Shown here: in pieces, positions 23,083-33,573 of the stretch
Layout of the letters: the number at the start of each line of letters is the position of its first letter
Numbering within the stretch: the stretch's first letter is position 1
From: Zygnema circumcarinatum
Lineage: Eukaryota > Streptophyta > Zygnematophyceae > Zygnematales > Zygnemataceae
Length of the DNA stretch: 41,067 nucleotides
Reading direction: 5' to 3'
Assembly: GCA_037447605.1 (NCBI GenBank)
Contig: CM074807.1
Location: 3,992,596-4,033,662 of the forward strand
Notes under the pieces: model-generated
Seen by the model: the letters and a program-made list of their open reading frames with translations, nothing else
Databases searched by the model: none
Told to the model about the DNA's origin: nothing
Position numbers and translations under genes: made by a program

Positions 23083-23835
23083 CTATCCTTGAGCAGCATC
23101 TCCTCCTTCATAGTCGTGATACCCCCTCTGCACCATGTAGTTCTCCAAATCCTTGTCAAGCTCCTCAGTAGTAGGGGCACGACCCCCTCCTCTCCCTCTC
23201 CCAATCCCTCTCCCTCTCCCTCTCCCAGTTCCTCTCCCTCTCCCTCTTCCTCTACCTCTCTCCCCATTTCTACCTCCCGACAACTCTAACCGGAATGCAT
23301 CCGCCATAGCTCTGCGAGCATTTACAATAACTCCTTGCTCTCTCCCTCTCACTGAAATTCCCCTCCCACCCCTTCGCCCTCTCACTCCCACTCCTCTCAT
23401 ATTCCCTCCTCCATTTCCAACGTCCCAAGCACCTGCTCCTTCTAGGCCTCCTACTCCACCCCTATCACCTCCTGTCAATCCTCCCCCTCGCCCTCTCCCT
23501 CTCCCTCTCCCTCCCCCTCCCCCTACCACAACTGCTACAGAAGGTGCAGTAACCTGCCCTCTACGCGAAGCGATGGCAGCTTCCCGAGCTTCTTTCTGCC
23601 GACTTAGTGCCTGCGCTCTCCGGAGAGAGAGAGCTGTTTGCTGGACTCTCTCTCCTCGTCTTTCTGAGGGAGCGGAGAGGGTGCGGCCGGAGGAGAGCGC
23701 GCGGAAGCGTTCGTCCAGTGTCTTGGGAGGGCCATTGGAGGGAGAGGGCCCGCCGCTGCCTCGCCCTCCGCCTCCTCCACCTGCAGTAGCCCCTCCACGG
23801 TGTCTTGCACCGAAGGACCCTCTGGAAGAAGACAT
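23083..23835 (-). CDS. CHTOP/FOP-like RGG-repeat mRNA export adaptor
   Basis: Single uninterrupted minus-strand frame of 250 aa. The N-terminus is Gly-rich, followed by a TLDERFRALSSGRTL segment (about 39-53) resembling the conserved SLNERF region of CHTOP (Friend of PRMT1). Then comes a basic helical stretch (about 60-95) and long Arg-Gly repeats (about 105-120 and 150-218), which are typical arginine-methyltransferase substrates. The C-terminal PTTEELDKDLENYMVQRG (221-238) matches the C-terminal duplication motif of FoP/CHTOP, also present in ALYREF-type adaptors. Such nuclear proteins bind RNA and the UAP56 helicase in the TREX mRNA-export complex. Much of the frame is low-complexity, so the call rests on the two terminal motifs and overall architecture. 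An ALY-like or other RGG protein is the main alternative. Confidence 0.72.
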   Translation of the reverse strand: MSSSRGSFGARHRGGATAGGGGGGRGSGGPSPSNGPPKTLDERFRALSSGRTLSAPSERRGERVQQTALSLRRAQALSRQKEAREAAIASRRGQVTAPSVAVVVGGGGGRGRGRGRGGGLTGGDRGGVGGLEGAGAWDVGNGGGNMRGVGVRGRRGGRGISVRGREQGVIVNARRAMADAFRLELSGGRNGERGRGRGRGRGTGRGRGRGIGRGRGGGRAPTTEELDKDLENYMVQRGYHDYEGGDAAQG

Positions 23836-24233
23836 GAGAGGGAGAGGAAGAGGGAGAGCGAGAGGGAGAGGGAGAGGGAAAGGGAGGTATGAGCGGTGTT
23901 AACAGGAAGGGAGTGGACGAGAGAGAGAAATACTGTATGCAGGTGGTCGCAAAATGGGGGAGAGAGCGAGAGCGAGGGAGGAGAGGGAGCAAGAAAATTA
24001 GGGCTTCCATGCAGATCGAGTTCACCGTCCACTTTCTCTTTACAAATGTTTCAAATTTCTCTATGGAACGGCAATCCAGTCTGACCGTACCATCTGGTAC
24101 TTTTCGCGTACAGTCAGCAGTCCTCATATTTTCCACCCTGTACAGTGCGTCCCCAAGAAATTCGCCCCGATTTTGCCGAAACCACCTTTTTGTACGGTAA
24201 CTCTGTGTTATCCGTACTACCCGTACTATCCGT

Positions 24234-24267
24234 ACCCCTAAAACCCTAAAACCCTCGAAACCCTAAA
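24234..24267 (-). promoter_or_regulatory. Interstitial telomere-like repeat (telo-boxes) upstream of CHTOP-like gene
   Basis: Three to four CCCTAAA units (AAACCCTAAA at 24241-24250 and 24258-24267) lie 400 bp upstream of the start codon at 23835. They resemble the telo-boxes near the PLAC8 start. They may be promoter elements or a short interstitial telomere tract. Confidence 0.5.
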
Positions 24268-24384
24268 AGCCGTACTAGCCGTACTTGCCGTGTACTAGCC
24301 GTTACGGGCTTCAGCAAAACTCACCGAATCTTCCCGCTCGTGCCGCCGTAAGAGGCGCTCGCTCGTCTTTCCTCCTTGTTGGCT

Positions 24385-24480
24385 ACGATACGATACGATA
24401 CGATACGATATGCTATGATACAATACGATATGATACCGAACAAAACGGTACGATATGGTACGGTACGATACGTAAGGTCA
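24385..24480. repeat. (CGATA)n and derived pentamers
   Basis: Five perfect CGATA units at 24386-24410, then variants (TGATA, CAATA, CGGTA) to about 24475. Confidence 0.9.
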
Positions 24481-24604
24481 AACATGAACTCTAACAATAC
24501 CGCCCGTCTATTCGTAACACGAACCTTCTATTTGCAAAAATCAATATTTTCGCCTCATATTTTCCAAAACCATGGCGAAAATATGAGGACTGTTGACTGT
24601 ATTG

Positions 24605-24650
24605 CCGTACCGTACCGTACCGTACGGTCGTGTCGTGTCGTGTCATGTCA
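24605..24650. repeat. (CGTAC)n and (CGTGT)n pentamers
   Basis: CGTAC units at about 24606-24626 are followed by CGTGT/CATGT units. Confidence 0.9.
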
Positions 24651-25700
24651 CTTTCAGCCGTACGACTTGCGAAATCGAAAGGGACCTTTGTAGCGTAACG
24701 GAGCGGCGTTCGACGGATTTGCGTCAGTTCGATTGTACTTGACGTATACCTCTTCCGTGTCACGGATCAACGGAATCCAGGAGCTGCCAACGGAGATTGA
24801 GAGAAGGCGGCGCCATGCGTTGGCGGCCCACGGAACGGCACACCATCCAGCAAGGCGCACTCGGAAGCGCCGCAAGATGCCGCCGATTATCATCAGTTGA
24901 CCTATCCGAAGGCTCCACGTAGTCAGTCAGGCCTCTCAGTGGGCAGTTGGCCAATCAGGGACTGTCACTGCTAAGACTCAAGATCTATTGTCAGTGTTAA
25001 GTAGATGGGATGTCAGTGATGCTTTTTTGTCTTTTAGTGCTGGGCTTAGTATTTGTATTTGCTGTGTGGTTTGTTGTCTTGTTCTTTTTTCTTCTTTTCC
25101 TTCCTCTTCAGTTACAGCAACAGATGCTAAGTAGAGAGAGAGAGAGAGAGAGAGAGTCCCATGCCATAGATAGAGAGAGAGAAAGAGTCTTGCTAGCGTC
25201 AGCATTTGGCGCGTCCCATTCAGCCAGGCTGAGCCAGATTTGATTGAAGACAATTTCATTGTAATGGCGTTCCCGACCAACCCGGTGGGATGAAGTTTCC
25301 AAGATACAACCTTTATCTAAGTTGAGCACTGTGTTCCCTTTGTTGTCACTATGCCAAGCTGCCATCTTGTCCTAATCTGCCTTACGCTTATCCCAATGAC
25401 CGATGATAACTAGAAGCCTAGCTAAGAGACTAGCCGAGGAGAGGACAGGGGAAGAGAGCCCCCAAGGAAGGGCTCTTCAAGACGTGAGTCCAAATTACCG
25501 GTGGGGAACATCTTCGATCCCTACGCTCACCAAGGCTGCATTCTCAATCCCCCTGACCCCGGCTCTATGCCGCAGTGCACTCCACGTAACCAACCCAACC
25601 CCTTCATTGCTTCCAGCGACGGACGCTGGCAGGGTCAGACAAAGACCGGGCAGCCTAGTTTCAAGAAATTTTGTAGCTTAAACGCCAAGGCCACCCCCAA
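24651..25700. other. Interval between CHTOP-like gene and retrotransposon nest
   Basis: No recognisable gene. It contains short GA repeats at 25128-25155 and 25166-25185. A minus-strand open stretch (25365-25180; WHSDNKGNTVLNLDKGCILE) and a plus-strand open stretch (25403-25681; starting MITRSLAKRLAEE) match no family that I recognise and may be decayed transposon. Confidence 0.4.
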
Positions 25701-25710
25701 GTGTAAGGGT

Positions 25711-26427
25711 TACTTAGAGCCCGGCGTGGCTTTATGTTTCCATCCAATGCAGTACCTAACGGTTAGAGCATCGGATACCCTATAGGACGACGGAGGTCCT
25801 AGGTTCGAACCTTAAGAACTGGTTCACCAGTGGGGCCGCCACATAATCTCTATGGGCCCCACGTCAGCGGCCAAGGTCCCCTCCTCTCAGCGTAGAGGAG
25901 GATCACGGGCTAACGGCACCACGGGACCAATCCGGTCCCGCGATTGGATCCCGGGCCACGGCCGGATCCCCTTTGGAGTCGCCCGTGGTGATGCGTTGCG
26001 GTTGCCCGATGGTGCGGACGGAGGCTGTCGGTCGGAGCCCTTGCGCCCGGCGTAAAGCTCGACCCGTGCTGCAGCTTGCGGCCACGGCGCCCAGCGTACT
26101 TGGCCTTGCCCGTGAATCTGGCGAGCATTGATGCGTTATTACACCTCGACCCATGCGGTCGAGAGAGGGACCGCGTGGCGGTTTGCCGATGGGCGGCCAC
26201 CTTCGATCCCTCTCCATCTTTGGTAGGAGGTTCCAGCGGGGAAGCGTATAGGAGCGTGGGTACAGCTATCGTCACCAACCAACTTATGCAAACATCACGG
26301 TTGCACGCCCATCATTTTGCTCCCCACTCTGGCGCTTTCTGCCTCACTCTCTCTCTCTCTCTCTCTGTTGAACTCACGAAATTAGCAATTAGCCAATTTG
26401 AAGGGGCTAGATTTGGAGCCATTGACA
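25711..26427 (+). repeat. 5' LTR of element 1
   Basis: Shares many blocks with 32133-32826, including GAGCCCGGCGTGGCTTTATG, TTCGAAC, CTCTATGGGCCC, GGTCCC(C)CTCCTC, GCCGGATCCCC, TTTGGTAGGAGGTT, ATCGTCACCAACCAAC, a (CT)n tract and TTGAACTCACGA. It ends with CA just before the primer-binding site. The left boundary is uncertain by about 10 bp. The two LTRs differ by many small indels, so the insertion is not recent, or the consensus is poor. Confidence 0.85.
25748..25815 (+). other. tRNA-like segment within LTR
   Basis: GGTTAGAGCATCGGA resembles a tRNA D-arm (box A region) and GGTTCGAACC is a perfect box B, at a tRNA-like spacing. The acceptor stem and T-stem do not pair well, so this is not a functional tRNA gene. 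A degraded version is at the same place in the 3' LTR (about 32176-32235). Confidence 0.55.
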
Positions 26428-26429
26428 TT

Positions 26430-26441
26430 TGGTATCGAGCG
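26430..26441 (+). other. Primer-binding site, initiator Met tRNA type
   Basis: TGGTATCGAGCG is the usual TGGTATCAGAGC initiator tRNA-Met site with one A missing, 2 bp after the LTR end. Confidence 0.65.
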
Positions 26442-27039
26442 GGGTTTTAAGTTTCTTACAGGAAAAGAATTTGGTCGTAAGTGATGTCTTTCCCTTCAGG
26501 GCGGAGGAACCCGGGGAGCCCTGGGGAGCCGCCACCTCCACTGTTCCTCGGGGCGAGGTGATGGAGGGAACATGAGGAGAGCTGCGGCCATCCCATGGAG
26601 AGCCCGATCCAGGAAGCCTGAATGACCAAAAGGTCATCCATTGGCTACTGCCCTCTCCGCGTCCGCCGGAGCGGCAGCGAAATCCGCCGATCCCCATGAT
26701 GCGGGGCTATCCGCAGTGAAACTCGCGAAGATGAAGAAGAAGATACGGCCGGCGGGCGGATGTAAAGGCGGCGGCCATTAGCCACCATGGCACATGCGAA
26801 GCGGAGTGGGCGACGCCGAGACTCCGCAGTCCGCCGCTGGTGGGAACCGCGCTCCAAGCTCGGAATTCCGGGGGCCTTCTTGTGGACTGACTCCGGAGGT
26901 CGAGGAAGGTATGCCGGAGCCCCCTCGGTATAGAAGGTGGAATGCAATGGCGAGGTCACAGAAGGTTGATATCAGCTGCCGGAAAGCGACACGGTAAATC
27001 AGGCCTGGATTTTCCACGCGGGGTGAGCCACCAGCGGGG

Positions 27040-27666
27040 GTGGCGATCCCTACAGCGATTAAAGGGGACCCGTCGGTAGCTAAGCTGGGGGAGAGATCGA
27101 TCCTCGGACTGCTCTCACTGTGCCCCTGCGAAGATGCCAGCCGGAATCGGGCCAAAAGTAGCCCTCTTTCCTTTTTAAGGCGAACGCATCCTACCGGGCC
27201 TTTCCTGGAATTGGCGGGTGGTTGGAGTCAAACGAAGGGGCTTCGGCGACCAGCTGTCCACCTCCCGGTGGAGTATGGCTGCCACCTGACACTTCCGAAG
27301 GAGGCCGCGTATAAGACCAGCAGGGGCCTCTACGATGAATTGAGGGACGGTGAGGATAAGTTCGAGAATGGAGAACTTTATCCAATCACTGGGGCCTTGG
27401 ATCAGGCTTGGAGCGGGATAAATTTCAGAACGGTCCCAAGCGAAGCGTTAATGAAAGCGGTTCACGCGAGACTGCGTCAAGTGGTCCCTCAAATCACCAC
27501 TCTGGCACAGTGGGGGCAGGTTCTTTTCCACCGAGAATGGCTTGAAGCCACACACGAAGCGGTGAGAACTAACCCGCGGACTCGAGCAGTGGGACCCGTG
27601 ACTCTAAAGGTACGGCGCTTTGATGCAGCCATTGGGTTGGACACACGCCCCTGCCCGAGCGTCTGA
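27040..27666 (+). CDS. Open frame in gag position of element 1, unknown function
   Basis: 208 codons uninterrupted, the longest intact frame in element 1, between the primer-binding site and the protease remnant. The part from about residue 80 on (AAYKTSRGLYDELRDGEDKF, QAWSGINFRTVPSEALMKAV) looks protein-like, with a helical character. I do not recognise a Retrotrans_gag motif or zinc knuckle. Position suggests gag or a captured piece; a chance frame in GC-rich DNA is possible for its first third. Confidence 0.35.
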   Translation: MAIPTAIKGDPSVAKLGERSILGLLSLCPCEDASRNRAKSSPLSFLRRTHPTGPFLELAGGWSQTKGLRRPAVHLPVEYGCHLTLPKEAAYKTSRGLYDELRDGEDKFENGELYPITGALDQAWSGINFRTVPSEALMKAVHARLRQVVPQITTLAQWGQVLFHREWLEATHEAVRTNPRTRAVGPVTLKVRRFDAAIGLDTRPCPSV

Positions 27667-28482
27667 CCCCTTCGGAAGCCAGTGGGGCGGCGTGGCTGGT
27701 GGGTAGGCGGGACGCCCGTCTGCCAAGATGGCCGAGGAAAGAACAAAGCGAGCGGCGGAAGTGAGCTGCCGCCCACCCCTTTGCGACGCCGAGATTTCCA
27801 GAGGAAATGGAAGATGGCGGGGAGAACAAAGTGTTTGATTCGCATGAGGCATAAGGCGAGGGCACTCGAACTCCAAGGGCCCGGGGAAGGGCAAGGGGCG
27901 GAGAAAACCTAACCACCCGGCCCAGTTTAGAATTGGCTGGTGGAGTGCTTGAGGTTGGGGATGGGAGGGCGATTCTGCGGAAATGTTAAGGGACTTTTGT
28001 GGCTTAGGTCCACGGACATGCTTAACTTGTTGGGCAGGCCTTTGGGGGTGCACGATCTCGTTGTGTGTCATGCGCTTCCTGATTCCATGTCCTTTTCCCC
28101 TGCCACCGTGGTGACTCCCTCTAGGTTTATGGATGTGTTGATGCGTGGCCAGTGGCATGTTTCAATTCTCAATGTTATGGGGGATGATGTCTTGATGAGA
28201 TGTGCCATGGATGCCTTGCTTGTCTTGCGGGATACTTCCCACATACTTGGGGGCTGCGTGTCTTGGTTCCTGACACTTGGCGATTCGCACTTTCCCAGCG
28301 GTTGGTGAAACAGTGAGAAAAAGGAGCTAGAAGTAGTGCAAGCGATGGGAAAGGATCCACTAGTTCACGGGTTGGATCCCCCTACACCTTGGAGTGGAGG
28401 ACGGCTCGTCCTCAACCCTCGCATATAGTGCGATCTATGTTCCATCTTGCCCATCGTGCCATGACCTTCATCGGGTCAGCCA

Positions 28483-28701
28483 ATGGCCACCCATGCAGTG
28501 ATACTGCTAGATACTGGGGCAGATGCTAACTTTGTTAGTTCTGCATTCACCCAGAGATTTGGATTGACCACAGTCCCCACGTTGAGAAGTGTTACTTTTA
28601 GGGGATGGAGCGCAAGGAGCCAGATCTGCGGTAGCGTCGCGCTCAAGATCAGTAGATCACACTCAAGGCGGTCAAGTGTCTTCGCGGCTATTTTGATGTG
28701 A
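28483..28701 (+). pseudogene. Retropepsin remnant (element 1)
   Basis: VILLDTGADANFVSSAF contains the aspartic protease active-site DTGA, with hydrophobic residues before it and F/S after it as in Ty3/gypsy proteases. The second flap half is frameshifted. Confidence 0.75.
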
Positions 28702-29189
28702 TGTTATTTGGGAGTGCTTGGTTAGCCATGGTCAAAGCACAAATGGACTTTACGTCCCACATTGCATTACGCGGTGGTGGCCGGGCGGCTTCTGCACCTG
28801 TGAGGCCACATCCTGCTGCTCTCAAGCAGCTTTCTACTTTACTCCTTATCTCTGCTTTCGGTATGCGATTGGCCAAAGCGGTTAAAAGAGGTTACACCAC
28901 CTGTTCCTGGTGCATGTCATAGCGTGCCGAGGATGATGTTCATGGCCGAAAACGAGAATGGCGAGATCACATCTGGATGTGCTCGTTGTTAAAGTCTCGA
29001 GATCCAACCTACATTGGTGAGTTAGGATGTCTTCACGACCTTCGAAGGTTGCCACCATCGAGAGGGGTGGGGCACACAATTCCTCTTGAGCACGAGCAAA
29101 AAGCCGCCTTGGCCGTCCTCGGTTAAGTCGAAGGAAGCCGAGGAAATGCAGCGATTGGCGCTTACTGCGTGGCAATTTGGATAGAACTT

Positions 29190-29850
29190 TCCAGTCGAGC
29201 CGCACGGCCCATGCTGTTGTTGGGAAGAAGATGGTTGCGTTGAGGATGTGCATTGATTATCGCGCACTCAAGAATCCTTTATAAGAATCGATTTGCTTTA
29301 CCACGTATCGATGTCTGTTGGATCATCTTCGCGGCGCAAGTGTTCCGCATCAACGATCTTGCTCGGGGGTATCGCCAGATCAGCGTCACGGTGATGTGCC
29401 AAAAACAGCGTTCGGGGCGCCGATTGGTCATTTCAATATAAGGTGTTGCCGCTGGATTGACTAATCTGGGGCTACTCGGTACATGATGAGCAGATGTTCA
29501 TAGGCATGGATGACTTTATTTTGGTTTACCTCGATGATATCCTTGTCTTGATAAGGCGGAGGAGGCATCTTGAACATGTTAGGAAAGTGTTTGAATACGA
29601 GGAAACACCAATTTATGCCAAGAAAAGAAGTGTCACCGTACAGCGTGAGTTGCTTTATCTTAGGCATATCTTGAATGATCGAGGGCCTTGACACGATCTT
29701 ATAAAGTTCGGTGAAACTTGGGCGCCACCACCGGCGAAACTGCATCGGTTGAGGGTCTTTACGGGCTTCTTGAATTATTTTAGTAAGTTCATCGGGGGTT
29801 TTAGTAAATTGGTTCTCCGCCGACTAATTGTGGCGTTAAATTGTCCCCTT
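29190..29850 (+). pseudogene. Reverse transcriptase remnant (element 1)
   Basis: Pieces in several frames: MCIDYRALK (about 29247-29274), NRFALPRID (29290-29316), INDLARGYRQISV (29350-29390), FILVYLDDILVLI with the YLDD catalytic box at about 29527, LYLRHILNDRGP (29656-29691), and FTGFLNYFSKFIGGFSKLV (29758-29815) of the RT/RNase H connection. Frameshifts separate them. Confidence 0.9.
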
Positions 29851-30664
29851 TACATGGACCCGCAGGCCGGGATAATTCGAAGGTGTCGCCAAATGCTGAC
29901 ACATTCTGCTTCCCACTCTCTCCGTTTAGCGGACGATCAGAAAAACGCTTATGAAGTGGTTTTGTGATAGCCGGGATGCGCCTTGGAGTGCTTAGTCTTG
30001 TTTGGATGGCCAACCTTTGGCGTATGAAAGTCGCGAAAATGAATCCGTGGTATGACTATTACACCCAGCGAGCAGGGAAGCGCTGCGATGGTCAATACTG
30101 AGGACATGGCGGTCTTTATTTAGAGTAGCGGTCCGCGGTCGCGACCGCCGTCGTGGCGTTCCTCTCAACTTAGCGAGACCATGCAGCGGCCGACACTTAT
30201 TTGGTCACGAGTTCCTCCAAAAGGTTTGGCGCGATGGGTTTTATCGGCGGGAAGGTTTGAGATATAGCGAACCCAGGTAGGCGTACCGGCATCTTGCAGA
30301 TAGTGCGCTCGTGCATTTCGAGTGTTGGTGGAACAAGGCGGCGGGAAGGTGAGGGCGGCCAACCCCCAGGAATCTCAAGATCTCGGTATGCTTTGTCATA
30401 GATCCACTCCACCCGGTGTGCCGGTCGACCCTCCACTCTCTCGATCACCGAGGCGGATGATCGAGGGAGGGGTATCTTGATGATCCTTTGGTCTGGATGG
30501 CAAGGTAGTATTTATAAGAACAAAGAGTGGTGTCTAGAGACGTATTACGGTACCACGACTGACAGTTGAAAGTGCGTGCCCAAAGTACGGGCTGTCTGGC
30601 GGCTCATTACTGGGTGTTCATGATCCTCCGTCTTAGAGGTCACATGGGAGTTACTTAAGGCTTA

Positions 30665-31021
30665 GTGAGCCTTTCTTCCAGGGATTACGGTGGCACGGTT
30701 TCTCGAGGGATGTGGCGTATGTCTTTAGCTTGTCCAACTTGTCAGCGAAACAAACCCCGCACTGGTAGGATCCCTGGCCAGCTCCAACCCCTCACACCTC
30801 CTTTTCGGAAATGGGACAGTGTGGGTATGGACTTGATCACAGATCTTCCTGTGACACCTCGGGGGCATGACTCCATCCTCGTCTTTGTCGATCGGCTCAG
30901 CAAGATGGTGCATTTTGCACCAACTACTAAGACAGCTGGGGCCGACGAGATTGCACGGTTGTATGTTGACAAAGTGTGGAGCGGCATGGTCTTGATCGGA
31001 GATTGTGTCACGGCCCAGTGA
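30665..31021 (+). pseudogene. Integrase remnant (element 1)
   Basis: The fragment CPTCQRNKPR is the end of the HHCC zinc-binding domain. WDSVGMDLITDLPVTPRGHD then FVDRLSKMVHFAP is the catalytic core with the first acidic residue. It breaks off after YVDKVWS. Confidence 0.9.
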
Positions 31022-31544
31022 TCGCGATTCACTTGCGGCCATTTTGGGCCGGAAGTGCTCAAAATAGAGTAAGGGGACCCAGCGGCGTTAGTACGGCTTT
31101 CCGCACTTAAGCCCAGGTGGCGGGCGGAGCGGGTGAAACGAGGATCTGGAGGATTACCTGGAGCATTATGTGGGACCCACGGATGGGTGGGAGTGAGCGC
31201 TCCCGGTGGCGCAGTCGCCATCAATAATGCTTTCGAGTCCATTGGTACCGCACTTTAACCTACGAACTTTGGGCATCCTAAATCCACGCAGCCAAGGGAT
31301 CATTACGATCCAGGTGGAACATGAAATCCACGAAACCCGATCCTTAGGTAGGGAGGGACTGATGGGACTCAACCTCCGCGGTCGGTCTTTTGAGCTAATA
31401 TGCGTGACTGCGGGGCCGCGGCGGACCTGTTAGCTGACGGTCGCGACAAAAGGCTGTCTTTGGCCGATCACTTGGTACCCAACTCACCTTCAACGAAGGC
31501 GATGAGGTGTTGCTAAGTACGGCGAACTTGAGACTCAAAGCTTA

Positions 31545-31902
31545 TGGCGGAACACGTAAGCTGTGGCCCCGCTTCATCGGACCTTTCAGGGTCAGCGGGC
31601 GGTAATCTAAACACGAGGTTGGATTTACATCCCACATGAAGGTGCATCCGGTCTTTCATGTGGGTTTGCTAAAGGTCTACCGTAGCGATGGGAGGATCCA
31701 ACCACCTCCCCCACCAGTGGAACTTGAAGGTGAACTTGAGTACGAAGTTGAAACCATTCAAGCCCACCGTATTGTGAGAAAGGGTCGCTCTTCCCGTCAC
31801 GAATACCTCGTGAAGTGGTTGGGCTATGGGGTTGAACATAGCACATGGGGAGGCAGGAACAGCAACGATTGCGAGAGCTCATCAGCTTGTCTTTGGGGCT
31901 GA
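31545..31902 (+). pseudogene. Integrase C-terminus and chromodomain (element 1)
   Basis: After a GPF module around 31575-31600 comes HPVFHVGLLKVYRSDGRIQP, the usual link, then a chromodomain: EVETIQAHRIVRKGRS, EYLVKWLGYGVEHSTW. The chromodomain frame is intact for about 50 residues. It is the hallmark of chromoviruses and is thought to steer integration to marked chromatin. Confidence 0.88.
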
Positions 31903-32117
31903 GGCCTTGAGGAGAAGCGGCGAGGCGTACCGAGGGGTTCGGCGTCCGCAACTTCGGAAAAGGACTTGACGGGATTATCGGCTGAGCCCTCCCAGGTTAT
32001 CACGTGGGATTGCGGCCAGCGTCTTGCGTTGAAACTTCTGGTGCCTTTCTTACCCCTTAGCGTGAGCGAGGCGTTGGCATTCTCCGCGAGGGGTAATGGC
32101 AACGCTCTGATCACCCC

Positions 32118-32131
32118 GAGGGGAAGAAGGG
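32118..32131 (+). other. Polypurine tract before 3' LTR
   Basis: GAGGGGAAGAAGGG sits immediately before the LTR start TGCAGAGCCCGG, where plus-strand priming is expected. Confidence 0.7.
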
Positions 32132-32132
32132 T

Positions 32133-32826
32133 TGCAGAGCCCGGCGTGGCTTTATGTTTCCATCAATCGCGATTACTGCGGTTAGGCGTGGCGGATACCA
32201 CTATAGAGACGGCGGAGGTCTAAGTTCGAACAAAGCTGGTTCACGGGTGGGGCGCCACATATCTCTATGGGCCCGCGTCGGCCAAAGGTCCCCCTCCTCA
32301 CCGGCGTAGGGATCGCAGTACTGGCGCGGGACGATCCGGTCGCTGATTGGATCGGGCCGCGGCCGGATCCCCCCAGAGTCGCCCGTCGTCGTACGTGCTG
32401 ATTTACGATGGTACGAATGACGTCGGTCGAGACCCGGCGCCTTGTAGCATGAGCTCGGAACCGTGCACCGGCATCTGGCGGCGCTGGCGTCGGCGCCATG
32501 ATGCGGCGGCGACCGTACGTTAATACACCTCTCGACCCATCGCGAGGGTCGAGAGGATGCGTGGCGGTTGCCATTGGGCGGCCACACTTCGATCCTCCGT
32601 CTTTGGTAGGAGGTTGTGGGGGCGTATAGAGTGGGTAGTATCGTCACCAACCAACATCTACCGGCATCTGGTTGCCGCCCATCATTTGCTCTCCCCGCTC
32701 TGAAGCCTTTCTCCCTCCCTCTCTCTCTCTCTCTTGTTTGAACTCACGAGAAGTGTAATTTCCAGCCCTTGCAATTTGAAGGAGGCTGGAATTCCGGTCG
32801 TGGCTTGATCTTTGTTTAACCCAGCA
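32133..32826 (+). repeat. Second LTR (3' LTR of element 1, possibly shared with element 2)
   Basis: Starts TGCAGAGCCCGGCG and ends CAGCA. Matches 25711-26427 with frequent small indels. It is followed at 32830 by another TGGTATCA primer-site-like sequence. Confidence 0.85.
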
Positions 32827-33573
32827 TCTTGGTATCAATTTGAAGGTTTTCTTGAATCCGCATTACCTTGATCACGATGAGGCTGGAAATCTGTGACACG
32901 TGTCACGGCCGCCATGGATGAAGAGGCTGCAGCCAAGAGGTTAAACGAATCTTCAGGCCATTCGAGATGAAAGACTTAGCACCTCGAAGAAGAAGAAACG
33001 GTGATCCCGAATCAGGGGCCGGTCCGGACTTCGGAGGAAAAGCGGTCAGAGAGATTGAATGGGCATCACGAAGAACCCTTATCGATGCGGCACGCCTTGA
33101 AGCGGTCAGTGATTGAAGAAGCGGCGGCTGACTCCATCTAAGCGGCGATGGCCTGAAACTCCGGCTGGCGGTATACGCCCAGCGTGATGTGGCTTTGATC
33201 CTTTGTCGCGGCCCGTCGCGTGAAAGAGAGGAGTGTCGTTGAACACGAGGTCCCCACGCGGCCCCACAAAACCAGAACCCGGGATCACCGGTCGGATAAC
33301 TCTTGCGCGAGATTCCACTTGGCAGCTACTTGTTGCAGCATGATCCTCTGGCCGAGCAAGGAATCATCGAAAGAACACCTGCGCCTCGCGGCTTTCACAG
33401 CACCATCCAGCGGCCCAGGCGGCGGCCGAGGGGCAAGGCGGGGGCGATCGCGGGGCCCTCCGGCTTTACGCACCCGGCCTGCGAGAGAAGCACAGGTCAG
33501 AGATCACGGGGATTTCTAGCAAGATGGAAGAGATGATGACCAAATTGATGGCCTTGATTCACGAAAGAGTGAG

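Larger units (their letters stand above)
25711..32826 (+). mobile_element. Decayed Ty3/gypsy chromovirus (element 1) with two LTRs
   Basis: Flanked by two similar roughly 0.7-kb direct repeats. The order inside is PBS, possible gag, protease, reverse transcriptase, integrase, chromodomain, polypurine tract: the Ty3/gypsy pol order plus the chromodomain that defines chromoviruses. Every domain is interrupted by frameshifts or stops, so the copy cannot be autonomous. No clear target duplication was seen. Confidence 0.88.

Noticed and set aside
23153-23902. Plus-strand Pro-rich frame of 249 codons opposite the CHTOP-like gene
   Set aside because: It is the antisense of Arg-Gly codons; the minus-strand frame has recognisable terminal motifs and the plus-strand one does not.
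22994-24136. Bidirectional overlapping genes at the CHTOP-like locus
   Set aside because: Frames on the plus strand and in other minus frames are low-complexity and lack start context or motifs.
24234-24267. Chromosome end or telomere
   Set aside because: Only three or four CCCTAAA units with unique sequence on both sides; interstitial or promoter motif is more likely.
25748-25815. Functional tRNA gene
   Set aside because: Box B is perfect, but acceptor and T stems do not pair properly and the copy lies inside an LTR.
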